The notes under the pieces are model-generated. The model saw only the letters and a program-made list of their open reading frames with translations, did no database searches and was not told the DNA's origin. The position numbers and the translations under genes are program-made. A stretch of 64,000 bases of DNA from a bacterium (lineage in GTDB: Bacteria; Vulcanimicrobiota; JABDET01), in contig JAKAVV010000001.1 in the NCBI GenBank assembly GCA_021817145.1, positions 62,001-126,000 of the forward strand, in the 5' to 3' direction. Of the stretch, positions 9,855 to 18,143 are shown piece after piece; position 1 is the first letter of the stretch; each line of letters begins with the position of its first letter.

Positions 9855-11347
9855 AGAGTTCCCGATTCCAATCTCTGCATCTGGTTTTGAGAATGATGAC
9901 TCTGTGCTTTTTGATTTGGGGAATTATGTCAGGTAAAGCATTTTTCTTTGATCAAGTCCTTCCCTGGAAGATTCCCGCTTTTATTGCTGCTGGATACATC
10001 TTATTATCTGCTGCTCTGCTGCTCTGGTTTTTTAAATTTGCTTTTTTGGAGCCTGTTTTAATTTTTTTAGATTTTTTGGCAGGGTTTTTCTTTTTGTTTT
10101 TGTACAAGGGTTCTTTGTTTTTTTCGTTTCCATTTTTTCTTGCCACTTATACCGCAGGGGGGATTTCATGGGGAGCATCCCTTTTTTCAGCTCTGGGGGG
10201 AACTGTCTTTTTTGCTTTAATGAATTTCTATTTTAAAGGAGCGATTTCTCCTGTTCTGCGAGATCCATCCTGGTTGTTTGTTCTTGCATTGAGTTCAGCT
10301 ATTTCAAGCCTGGGTCTGTTTAAAGCCGCTTCTCAGGAGCAGGAGAAAAAAATGGATGCCCTGATTTCTTTAATTGAAGCAGGGCAGCAGCTGGGCTCGA
10401 CATTAACTTATGAGCATGTGTTTCAACTGACGTTTACGATGACCAAAAATCTATTTAACGCATCAACCACTGCTGTTTATTTAAAAGACAGCGATGAGAT
10501 TATGAAGGTTCGGGCGATTGAATCCCCTTATGCAAAAATGTTTTCTGATTTTGATCCAAAATCCGCAAAAACGATCTTAGGGAAATTGATTCATCAAAAA
10601 ACGTCTGAAATCATTCCTGATCTGGAACAGATTCCTGAATCAGAAGAACAGGTTCTTCCACGAACCGCTCGATCTCTTCGTTCCTGCATGACTGTTCCTC
10701 TTATATTCGAAACAGAAGTCATAGGGCTTTTGTTTGTTGGCTCTTCTGCGCCGCGCGTGTATAATGGAGAATCTTTAAAATTATTTTCAGTTCTGGCCAA
10801 TCAAGCTGCTATTTCTCTCCGAAATGTTCAGCTTCACGAAAAAACAGCAACAATGGCGATCACAGACAGTGTTTCAGGACTTTATACTCATGGGTACATG
10901 CAGGAAGCTTTAGAACGGGAATTTCGCCGCTGTAAATACAATAATCTTCCTTTATCAACGATTATTTTAGATGTGGATCATTTTAAAGTCGTGAATGACA
11001 CTTATGGCCATCCACAAGGGGATGCCTTGCTCCGTCAGTTAGGAGCTGTGATTAAAACTGTAACAAGGGCTTCTGATATTGTGTGCCGATATGGTGGAGA
11101 TGAATTTATGATTATTCTGCCTGAAACCAATCGGATTGGAGCTGTCCTGGTGGCAGAAAGAGTCAGGCAAACTGTTGAGGAATATGAGTTCGTTTTAGGC
11201 TCAAAAATTGTGCATATCACGATCAGCGGAGGGGTTGCCAGTTTTCCTGAGGATATTGAGACGAAAAAAGATTTGATTGATAAAACGGATCAGGCTCTTT
11301 ATAAGTCTAAACAGAGCGGAAGGAATAAGATTTCTTTCAACTCATGA
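9851..11347 (+). CDS. Membrane GAF-GGDEF diguanylate cyclase
   Basis: 498-aa protein with about five hydrophobic helices in residues 10-160, a GAF domain at about 180-330 (VLANQAAISLRN near its end), and a GGDEF domain with the intact signature GGDEF at 415-419 and the DVDHFKVVNDTYGH block. It should synthesise cyclic di-GMP at the inner membrane under control of GAF input. I see no clear RxxD inhibitory motif before GGDEF, but did not search exhaustively. The ATG overlaps the mutS stop, and mutL starts 3 nt after its end. Its insertion between mutS and mutL is unusual. Confidence 0.93.
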   Translation: MKSSRFQSLHLVLRMMTLCFLIWGIMSGKAFFFDQVLPWKIPAFIAAGYILLSAALLLWFFKFAFLEPVLIFLDFLAGFFFLFLYKGSLFFSFPFFLATYTAGGISWGASLFSALGGTVFFALMNFYFKGAISPVLRDPSWLFVLALSSAISSLGLFKAASQEQEKKMDALISLIEAGQQLGSTLTYEHVFQLTFTMTKNLFNASTTAVYLKDSDEIMKVRAIESPYAKMFSDFDPKSAKTILGKLIHQKTSEIIPDLEQIPESEEQVLPRTARSLRSCMTVPLIFETEVIGLLFVGSSAPRVYNGESLKLFSVLANQAAISLRNVQLHEKTATMAITDSVSGLYTHGYMQEALEREFRRCKYNNLPLSTIILDVDHFKVVNDTYGHPQGDALLRQLGAVIKTVTRASDIVCRYGGDEFMIILPETNRIGAVLVAERVRQTVEEYEFVLGSKIVHITISGGVASFPEDIETKKDLIDKTDQALYKSKQSGRNKISFNS

Positions 11348-11350
11348 AAA

Positions 11351-13078
11351 ATGGGGAAAGTTAAACTTTTAGATCCTTCTGTTGTCGAGAAAATAGCGGC
11401 GGGAGAGATTGTTGATCGCCCTGCCAGCATTGTTAAAGAGTTGATTGAAAACAGTCTGGATGCCGGCAGCAGCAGGATTGAGATTGAGTTAAAGGGCGGG
11501 GGATTAGAACAGATTGTCATTTCAGACAATGGATGCGGAATGGAAGAAGGGGATGCCGTTCTGGCTCTTCAAAGGCATGCCACCAGCAAAATTTCTGCTT
11601 TTGAAGATTTGGAAGAGATTCAAAGTTATGGATTTCGCGGTGAAGCCTTAGCCAGTACTGCAGCTGTCTCAAGACTTGAATTGACAACAGGAGAAAAAGG
11701 GGGATCCAAAGGAACCAGAGTTGTATGCGAAGGGGGGGAGATTAAAATGATTAACCCTTCTGCTCCACAAGAAGGAACCAGGATCACTGTCCAAGATTTA
11801 TTTTTTAATCTGCCCGCTCGAAAGAAGTTTTTGAAATCTTTGCAAAGTGAAGAATCAGCCTGCCTGGATCTGATTGGTAAAATGGCGTTGACAAGGTGTT
11901 CTATTAGATTCCAGGTAAAAAGAAACGGGAAAATATGGGAAACTTATGCTGCTGGAGAATCGCTCCAGCAGAGATTCTTAAAGCTGTTTCCTCAGACTCC
12001 TGATTCCCAGCTTTTTCCTGTTGAAATCGCTCAAAATTCGATGCGATTAACAGGATTTATTGGCGCTCCTCTTTTTTCTAAATCAAATCGAAATCAAATT
12101 TTGATTTATGTTAATTCTCGTCTTGTTAAACCAGGTGTTTTAAGTCAAGCTGTTGTGGATGGCTATTCAGGATATTTGGAAGCAGGGAAATTTCCTGTGG
12201 TTGTTTTGTTTTTGGAAATTGCAGGGAAATGGGTAGATGTGAATGTCCATCCGGCAAAAGTGGAAGTTCGCTTTTCTCATCCTAAAGAGGTTTATGGATT
12301 TGTCGAAAAAAGCATCGCATTGAAATTAAGGGAGATTCAAGAAGGGATTAGACCTCATGTTATCCCTTTTTATCATTCTGATTCAAATTCTAACTCATAT
12401 CTTCCCTCTGTTTATTTATCTGGTTCTAGTGGAAGAACTCAGGAATTGGCTCTTTTTGAACAGAATGGGGATTATCAAATTAAGACCAGGCTTAATCCTG
12501 CTGCTAAACCTAAATTTTTAAGTTTTGTGGCTCGCACTTATGGGCTTTTTCAAGAAGAGGATGTTCTTTTTCTTGTGGATCAGCATTTGGCTCATGAAAG
12601 ATTGAATTTTGATCTGCTGGAATCCAGGTTAAAAGACTCGGCTTGTCCTTCTCAAGAACTTCTAACCCCGATGTCAGTTCAACTTCCTTCATATCAAGTC
12701 GGCATAGTTCAGCAGTATCGAGAGTTTTTTAGAACCGTGGGTCTTGATGTGGAAGATTTCGGATCAGGGACAGTTCTGGTTCGCTCTGTTCCCCTTGGGC
12801 TGGAAAAAATCGGTTCTAAAAGTTTTTTCCTTTCTTTTCTCGAAAAGGTTGAAAATTTGGAAGATTCAAAAAGCAGAGAAAATATCTATAAAAAAATCTT
12901 GATGACAATGGCGTGTCGTTCTTCTATTCAAGCAGGAGATGAAATCTCTCCTCAAGAAATGATTTCGCTTTTTGAACGGCTTTTGAACTCTTCAAATCCT
13001 TACTTTTGCCCTCATGGAAGACCAGCCCTTATTAAGCTGGCTCTGGATGAAGTGCACAAATTATTTAGAAGAAAGTGA
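11351..13078 (+). CDS. mutL: DNA mismatch repair protein MutL
   Basis: GHKL ATPase that couples MutS to downstream repair; 575 aa. The N-terminus has IAAGEIVDRPASIVKELIENSLDAG, followed by DNGCGM and YGFRGEALAS. The C-terminal dimerisation domain contains DQHLAHER, MACRSSIQAGDEI and CPHGRP, which correspond to endonuclease-type MutL motifs, with two changes from DQHA(x)2E(x)4E: Leu for Ala and Asp for the last Glu. It therefore probably keeps nicking activity, expected where no MutH exists. The ATG lies 3 nt after the cyclase stop. Confidence 0.96.
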   Translation: MGKVKLLDPSVVEKIAAGEIVDRPASIVKELIENSLDAGSSRIEIELKGGGLEQIVISDNGCGMEEGDAVLALQRHATSKISAFEDLEEIQSYGFRGEALASTAAVSRLELTTGEKGGSKGTRVVCEGGEIKMINPSAPQEGTRITVQDLFFNLPARKKFLKSLQSEESACLDLIGKMALTRCSIRFQVKRNGKIWETYAAGESLQQRFLKLFPQTPDSQLFPVEIAQNSMRLTGFIGAPLFSKSNRNQILIYVNSRLVKPGVLSQAVVDGYSGYLEAGKFPVVVLFLEIAGKWVDVNVHPAKVEVRFSHPKEVYGFVEKSIALKLREIQEGIRPHVIPFYHSDSNSNSYLPSVYLSGSSGRTQELALFEQNGDYQIKTRLNPAAKPKFLSFVARTYGLFQEEDVLFLVDQHLAHERLNFDLLESRLKDSACPSQELLTPMSVQLPSYQVGIVQQYREFFRTVGLDVEDFGSGTVLVRSVPLGLEKIGSKSFFLSFLEKVENLEDSKSRENIYKKILMTMACRSSIQAGDEISPQEMISLFERLLNSSNPYFCPHGRPALIKLALDEVHKLFRRK

Positions 13079-13103
13079 CTTTTTTCTTTAGCTCATCATT
13101 CTC

Positions 13104-13985
13104 TTAAGCATAAGCGAAGGCTTGGGCTGTGGCATTTGCCGCCATTTCTCTGTGAGTCGCATTCTCTGTAGCAGGAGCTGGCCGTTCATAATTGTTCATG
13201 AAGTATGCTGCAGCAGCTGCTGGGGAACTCGCATGAGCATTGATATCTGCGACTGATCCATTTTGACCGATATATTTCATGACAGCATTCAATTGGAATC
13301 CGAGATCTCGCTGAGGATTTCCTGTTACAGCGCCTGCGAGCGGAGGCGTCCATCCAATTAATCCGTTTCCTCCACTTCCAACGCTTTCAGGATTTCCTCC
13401 TGATTCCTGGGCAATATTCCCAATAATGCCGGCAGCAGCATTATGCGAAAGCCCATGCGAAGTAAAGAAATTATACATAGCCTTAGCATTCTGTGGAACC
13501 TGTCCATTAGCTGATGTTAGGGGACCAACACTGCTGCCTCCTGCTCCTTGTGAAGATCCAGCATTTCCTCCACCGCCGTATCCACCTCCGCCAACTGGGC
13601 TTCCACCGCCGTATCCACCTCCGCCGACAGGATTTCCACCGCCGTATCCACCTCCGCCGATAGGGCTTCCACCGCCGTATCCACCTCCGCCAACAGGGTT
13701 TACCCCACCATATCCTCCTGCGCTTCCTCCAGGAGTTCCTCCGTTCTGTCCCATTTGTTGTAATAACATGGTTAATTCAAGTAAAATCATTTCTAGTTCT
13801 GCATTAAGCTGAGCTGGATTTGAGGAGGAATTTGAGCTCTGTGGCCCTCCTAATGGATTGGAATAAGAACCTTCTGAACTGCTTGAACAGCATGATCCGC
13901 TGGATCCAAGAGTTTGAGAAGGGTATTGGAATTCTGGGTTTATTAACCCACTGCTGCTGAAACCATTCCCTATATTATTGAACAT
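13104..13985 (-). CDS. Gly-rich protein with C-terminal phage-tail-lysozyme-like domain
   Basis: 293 aa in three parts. Residues 1-85 are Ser/Asn/Gly-rich with a leucine-rich helical stretch (ELEMILLELTMLLQQM). About 86-155 is a glycine linker with four 11-residue repeats of the type VGGGGYGGGSP, encoded by 33-bp DNA repeats. About 165-290 resembles phage tail lysozyme: MYNFFTSHGLSHNAAAGIIG, NIAQESGGNPES, GLIGWTPP, with a Glu in the catalytic position of AQESG. No classical signal peptide is visible. ATG 13985 follows GGAGAGA and a consensus promoter. It could be a secreted muralytic enzyme or a morphogenesis enzyme; the N-terminal half recalls harpins in composition only. Confidence 0.75.
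   Translation of the reverse strand: MFNNIGNGFSSSGLINPEFQYPSQTLGSSGSCCSSSSEGSYSNPLGGPQSSNSSSNPAQLNAELEMILLELTMLLQQMGQNGGTPGGSAGGYGGVNPVGGGGYGGGSPIGGGGYGGGNPVGGGGYGGGSPVGGGGYGGGGNAGSSQGAGGSSVGPLTSANGQVPQNAKAMYNFFTSHGLSHNAAAGIIGNIAQESGGNPESVGSGGNGLIGWTPPLAGAVTGNPQRDLGFQLNAVMKYIGQNGSVADINAHASSPAAAAAYFMNNYERPAPATENATHREMAANATAQAFAYA
13571..13704. repeat. 33-bp tandem repeat (about 4 copies) in the Gly-rich linker
   Basis: On the plus strand units of about 33 bp containing CCGCCGTATCCACCTCCGCC recur four times, encoding GGGGYGGG followed by SP/NP and V/I on the minus strand. The repeat is in frame and gives a flexible linker. Copy number is likely to vary between strains. Confidence 0.85.
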
Positions 13986-14027
13986 GATTATATCTCTCCT
14001 TCAATTACTATTTTTTATCCTGATTTC

Positions 14028-14056
14028 AGTATAGTGGATTTTAAAGGGTTTTTCAA
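14028..14056 (-). promoter_or_regulatory. Sigma70-type promoter of the lysozyme-like gene
   Basis: On the minus strand TTGAAA, a 17-nt spacer and TATACT stand about 43 nt before the ATG at 13985. This is a near-consensus housekeeping promoter. Confidence 0.75.
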
Positions 14057-14160
14057 GAAGTAAAGGGTTAACAGTGTTAAATGATTGTTAATTTACGGCT
14101 GCCGGTTCGTAAAGGCTCATGTGAAAAAGGAGGTCTTTCATAAGATTTGAATTTCTCATC

Positions 14161-16212
14161 ATGAAAAAAATGATTTTTTTATTGGCAGCTTTTGTTTCAT
14201 TTTTTTCTTTTTTAAAAGCAGTTCCTTTTTTCTCGCCAAACAGAATAAAAACAGTTGTATTGTACAGTGATTATACAGAAAAACATAAGCCAGATCCGAT
14301 CTTTTTTGATTGGGAGATGAAAGGGGTTCTGCAGACATTAAATTCTCTTCACGTGTCCTATAAAGTTCTGCATGATTCCCAGTTTAATTTAAAGACTCTT
14401 AAGTCTTACCGCCTGTTAATTCTCCCTGATACCATGGATATGACTAAAAAAGAGGTTCTAGCCGTGAAATCTTTTGTTAAAAATGGAGGGAAAGTTTTGG
14501 CGACAGAATTTGCGTCTTTGCGAAACAAAAAGGATCAATCAGCTTCTGGATCTGATGATTTTCAATTAGCATCTTTGTTTGGGGTTGATTTTCTGAGTTA
14601 TAACGCCGATCCTCCTGAAGCAGGTTGTTTGAAATTGGTAAAAAAATTAGGCGGAACGATTCTTCAATTAGGAAGAAATCATGCAGTTTATGTTCAAACC
14701 CAGAGAGGGGATCGAATCCTTGCCCACTGGGTAAATGACAATAAAAAAACCTTTAGTCTCCCTAAGAGATTGGATGCTGCTCTTGTGGAAAATAAACAGA
14801 AAACAGCGATCTATTCAGGAGAAGATCTATTCAATCCGCAAAACTCAAATAGTCAGATTATACAGGAACTTATCGCTGATTTAATGAACCATTTAGTTCC
14901 AGGAGTCGCTCGATTTGCATCTAAATTTACAGGTGTTTATCCTCATCTTCCTTATCTTGGATATTTCCCGGAAATTCAAGGATCTGAGCGGAAAATTCAA
15001 GTCGGATTTCCTTATTCTATCCGTTCAGGATATATTACGTGCGATGCTCCTTTTTATATTGAGAACGGTAAAAAAGAGGTTTTTTTTAACGCCCGCTCAA
15101 ACTGGAAAATCGCTTTTCAGGCTGTTCCTCATGGATTCATGGTTTCAGGCAGGGATGGATCCCGTTTTTATTTTGTTCCATCGAATCCAGCTTTCCCTTT
15201 AAAAGTGGTTTTGTGGCATGGAGATCGGATTCCTGACAGCGCTTTTAAATTCTTAGCGGTGAGAGGATCTCTCATTTTAAAAGATTTGCATGGAAAAAGG
15301 GTTTTGGTGAATGCTCTGCCGTTAAAAGATTACCTGGCAGGAGTCATTCCTCATGAGGTTCCATTTTATTTTTCTAAACAAGCTCTTGAGACAATGGCTG
15401 TTGTGGCTCGGACTTTTGCTTTGAGAGAGATAGAGAAAAGAAAATTTAAAGGATATGATATCTGTTCAACTCCTCTGTGTCAGACGTACAGCGGGTTGGC
15501 TTATGAGTCAGCTTCATCTAGAAATGCTGTTTCCGCGACACAAGGAAAAGTTCTTGTTTATCATGGAAAACTAGCTTATCTTCCTTATTTTTCCACCTGT
15601 GGAGGAATCACAGAAGCGATTCAAAATGTATGGAACGTTCCTCCTGTGCCTTATCTTAAATCCATTGTGGATGGACCTGAACCTATTCGAGAAAATTTGA
15701 GCGCAAGCCAAGGAGTAAAACAGTTTCTGCTCCGTCCCCCTGATAGTTACTGCAAAAATTCGAGCCGGTTTCGCTGGAAACAAACTTATTCTGTTAATGA
15801 ACTGGAATCTTTGTTTAGACGATCTCTTCCTCTTCTTTTAAAAAGAAAAGTGAAATTAGGCATTATTAAAGGATTGAAAGTGCTGCAGCGATCTACTGCG
15901 GGAAGAGTTATGGATCTTCAAATTAAAACCAGTCATGGAGTTTATAATGTTTATAAAGATAAGATTCGATGGCTTTTCAGTGAGGGAGAGGTTGGACTTG
16001 GGGGGCTCCCAAGCACGTTGTTCGTGATGAAAGAAAATCGAGGGATCCATGGTTTGCTTCGTTCTGTTACTTTCATTGGTGGTGGATGGGGTCATGGAGT
16101 TGGACTTTGTCAATATGGAGCGGAAGGAATGGCACAAAAGGGGTTCTCTTATCAAAAGATTCTTCAGCATTATTATCCAGGAACAAATCTTGTAAATGAA
16201 ACATGGCCATGA
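14161..16212 (+). CDS. Secreted SpoIID/LytB-domain protein
   Basis: 683 aa with an N-terminal signal peptide (MKKMIFLLAAFVSFFSFLKA). Residues about 35-140 resemble a glutamine-amidotransferase-like/trimerisation fold (RLLILPDTMDMTKKE, VKNGGKVLATEF). The C-terminal half is a SpoIID domain with DYLAGVIPHEVPFYF, MAVVARTFAL, STCGGITE and GGGWGHGVGLCQYGAEGMA. SpoIID proteins are lytic transglycosylases acting on peptidoglycan glycans lacking stem peptides; in non-sporulating bacteria they are often cell-envelope remodelling enzymes. A good SD (AAGGAGGTC at 14127) lies about 25 nt before this ATG, further than usual. It overlaps cdd by 10 bp. Confidence 0.85.
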   Translation: MKKMIFLLAAFVSFFSFLKAVPFFSPNRIKTVVLYSDYTEKHKPDPIFFDWEMKGVLQTLNSLHVSYKVLHDSQFNLKTLKSYRLLILPDTMDMTKKEVLAVKSFVKNGGKVLATEFASLRNKKDQSASGSDDFQLASLFGVDFLSYNADPPEAGCLKLVKKLGGTILQLGRNHAVYVQTQRGDRILAHWVNDNKKTFSLPKRLDAALVENKQKTAIYSGEDLFNPQNSNSQIIQELIADLMNHLVPGVARFASKFTGVYPHLPYLGYFPEIQGSERKIQVGFPYSIRSGYITCDAPFYIENGKKEVFFNARSNWKIAFQAVPHGFMVSGRDGSRFYFVPSNPAFPLKVVLWHGDRIPDSAFKFLAVRGSLILKDLHGKRVLVNALPLKDYLAGVIPHEVPFYFSKQALETMAVVARTFALREIEKRKFKGYDICSTPLCQTYSGLAYESASSRNAVSATQGKVLVYHGKLAYLPYFSTCGGITEAIQNVWNVPPVPYLKSIVDGPEPIRENLSASQGVKQFLLRPPDSYCKNSSRFRWKQTYSVNELESLFRRSLPLLLKRKVKLGIIKGLKVLQRSTAGRVMDLQIKTSHGVYNVYKDKIRWLFSEGEVGLGGLPSTLFVMKENRGIHGLLRSVTFIGGGWGHGVGLCQYGAEGMAQKGFSYQKILQHYYPGTNLVNETWP

Positions 16213-17081
16213 AGCGGATGGTTTTTTCAAAAACGAGAATAAACTTGGCAAGATCCTTTTATTTTTCGGGCGAGGAAGCGCTGAAAATTCAAAAAAAGAT
16301 GGGTATTTCTGCTGCAGACTTGTTGAGAAAATTAGCTTATGTGGTTTCTCAACAAGGGATTGCTCCTATTTCTCATTATCAAGTAGGAGCAGCTGTTCTT
16401 GGAAAAAGCGGGAATATTTATCTAGGAGTTAATCTGGAATTCCCTGGTGTTCCTTTAAATCAAACCATTCATGCTGAGCAGTTTGCTGTTATCAATGCAT
16501 TTAATCACGGGGAGAGAGGTATAACTTTTCTAGCTGTTACTGCCCCTCCTTGCGGATGCTGCAGACAGTGGGTCTCTGAAATCGGGGATGACTCTTCTAA
16601 ATTAAAAGTTTTGATTTCCAGAGAAAGAGTTATTCCTTTTATTCGTCTTCTTCCCCATTCATTTGAGCCATTTGTTCAGGGAACACGAAAAGGCTTTTTA
16701 TCTCCCCAAAATAATGGATTAAAATTTGCTGATAAACTTTCTCCTCGGGGAGGTTTTGATAAAGAGCTGTGGTCTGCAGCTTTGCGCGCTGTTAATGCCT
16801 CTTATGCCCCTTACTCAAAAGCCTTCTCAGGAATTGCTTTAAGGGCAGAGAATGGGAAAATTTATATGGGAAGCTATATCGAGAATGCAGCTTTTAATCC
16901 AACTCTTTCCCCTTTGCAAACAGCTTTGATAGCCCTTGTGTCTGATGGGCAGTCTTTGGGAAAAATTAAGAAAGTCTTACTGCTGGAAAGAAAAGGGGCT
17001 CTTATTAGTCAAGAATCTCAGATTAGAGATTCTTTGAAAAGAAACGCTTCTCAAGCGATTTTCATCCCCCTTTTCTTTTAA
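16203..17081 (+). CDS. cdd: Cytidine deaminase, two-domain (dimeric) type
   Basis: Zinc enzyme that deaminates cytidine/deoxycytidine in pyrimidine salvage. The zinc site is intact: HAEQFAVINAF supplies His and the catalytic Glu, and PPCGCCRQW the two Cys ligands (about residues 90-120). At 292 aa it is the long E. coli-like form with a second degenerate copy of the fold (about 185-290; SYAPYSKAFSGIAL). Three near-N-terminal ATGs (16203, 16209, 16218) are possible; the region before LARSFYFSGEEA is poorly conserved. It overlaps the SpoIID-like gene and precedes a promoter for the next operon. Confidence 0.92.
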   Translation: MAMKRMVFSKTRINLARSFYFSGEEALKIQKKMGISAADLLRKLAYVVSQQGIAPISHYQVGAAVLGKSGNIYLGVNLEFPGVPLNQTIHAEQFAVINAFNHGERGITFLAVTAPPCGCCRQWVSEIGDDSSKLKVLISRERVIPFIRLLPHSFEPFVQGTRKGFLSPQNNGLKFADKLSPRGGFDKELWSAALRAVNASYAPYSKAFSGIALRAENGKIYMGSYIENAAFNPTLSPLQTALIALVSDGQSLGKIKKVLLLERKGALISQESQIRDSLKRNASQAIFIPLFF

Positions 17082-17131
17082 CTAACAGGGCTGTACATGA
17101 CATCAGTGTCGGATTGGTAACATTTTTTTAA

Positions 17132-17160
17132 TTGAACTGCGAATCTCTTTTCGTTATACT
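17132..17160 (+). promoter_or_regulatory. Sigma70-type promoter before the kinase-like triplet
   Basis: TTGAAC at 17132-17137, a 17-nt spacer and TATACT at 17155-17160. Transcription would start near 17167, about 75 nt before the GTG at 17241, which has GGAGGAGA as SD. It is the only strong promoter seen between cdd and rpsB, so it could also feed the ribosomal operon. Confidence 0.75.
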
Positions 17161-17240
17161 GATAACGTGGCTAATATGATTTATACAGCATCATTCAGAG
17201 TAACGTTTTTATGTGTCAGTGGTGCTGAAGGAGGAGACCA

Positions 17241-18143
17241 GTGAATTCAGTCGAGCTTTTGCGCGTTTATCCACTTAACCAGCCAGCTGCGGGTCAGAAG
17301 GCTCATTTGAAAGGGAGAAATGGCGCTGAAAAAGCAAGGGGAGAAGATGGGAATATTTATGTGTTTAAATCCCCTCAATACGGTAGAAAAGGGAATCCTT
17401 TGACCTCTTCAGAAGTGAATGAAGCGATTGCGAAAGAGGTTGTGGCTTCCCATATTTTGATTGATGGATTTAAGCTGCAAGGGGTTCCTTATCAGGAGGG
17501 GCTTGTCCAGAAAAAAGAGGGTCATCTTGAAAAAGCTGTCATCTGCCCTTATATCCCTGAGCTTTCTACACTTTGTGAAACTTCAATTAAGAAAATCAAG
17601 AATCCGGATGAAGCTGTTGCTCAGTCTATTGTAAAGGGTTGGATAGGGGAATGGGGAACCATTCTTAATAACAGCAATGTTTTCGTAAAAAAAGATGGAA
17701 CTGTTCTAGCAGGGGATTTTGGAGAGGCTTTTCGGAAAGGGATCAGTTTTCGGCCCATTCCAGTCGCTCTTTTTAAAGGGTTCCCAAAAGCTAACTTTAC
17801 CATCATGAATCATTACGCTAATTCTTCTAATGTTAAAGACGTATCAAAAAAAATTAAAAAATTATCTGATGATGAGATTCGCGGAATGGTTCACCAATAT
17901 GGAACTCAATACACTTCTTTTTGGAATCAAAAGTTAGAAGATCGATTGACACAGGTTTTAATTCAGAATAGGGATGAATTAAAGAAGAAAAATATATTTG
18001 AGAATTTTTATAAAGGGTTTCATCCGATGATTACACCGCCATTCAGTTCTCTGATAGGATTTGTCAGTCTTTATGTCAGAACTCCTCTAGCCCATGCTGT
18101 TCGTATTTTTGAAAATTATCTTCCGAAAGGAGCGCTGCGATGA
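17241..18143 (+). CDS. Kinase-like paralogue 1 of 3 (unrecognised family)
   Basis: 300 aa, not recognised as a named family. Kinase-like layout seen: Lys43 in NIYVFKS, an EVNEAIAKEVVASHIL helix with Glu, a hinge-like AVICPYIPELS (about 99-109), a catalytic-loop-like GEWGTILNNSNVF (136-148) and GDFG at 158-161. This recalls HipA/protein-kinase-like folds, where D-x(4-5)-N and DxG bind Mg-ATP. In this copy the aspartate of paralogues 2 and 3 (GDPD, GDWD) is replaced (GEWG), so it may be inactive or altered. The C-terminus (FYKGFHPMITPP then a hydrophobic stretch) is shared. GTG start with a good SD; overlaps paralogue 2 by 4 bp. Confidence 0.85.
   Translation: MNSVELLRVYPLNQPAAGQKAHLKGRNGAEKARGEDGNIYVFKSPQYGRKGNPLTSSEVNEAIAKEVVASHILIDGFKLQGVPYQEGLVQKKEGHLEKAVICPYIPELSTLCETSIKKIKNPDEAVAQSIVKGWIGEWGTILNNSNVFVKKDGTVLAGDFGEAFRKGISFRPIPVALFKGFPKANFTIMNHYANSSNVKDVSKKIKKLSDDEIRGMVHQYGTQYTSFWNQKLEDRLTQVLIQNRDELKKKNIFENFYKGFHPMITPPFSSLIGFVSLYVRTPLAHAVRIFENYLPKGALR

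Noticed and set aside
13426-13812. 128-aa plus-strand ORF rich in PPPYPPPPTG
   Set aside because: It is the antisense reading of the Gly-rich repeat of the lysozyme-like gene, which has a promoter, SD and recognisable domain.
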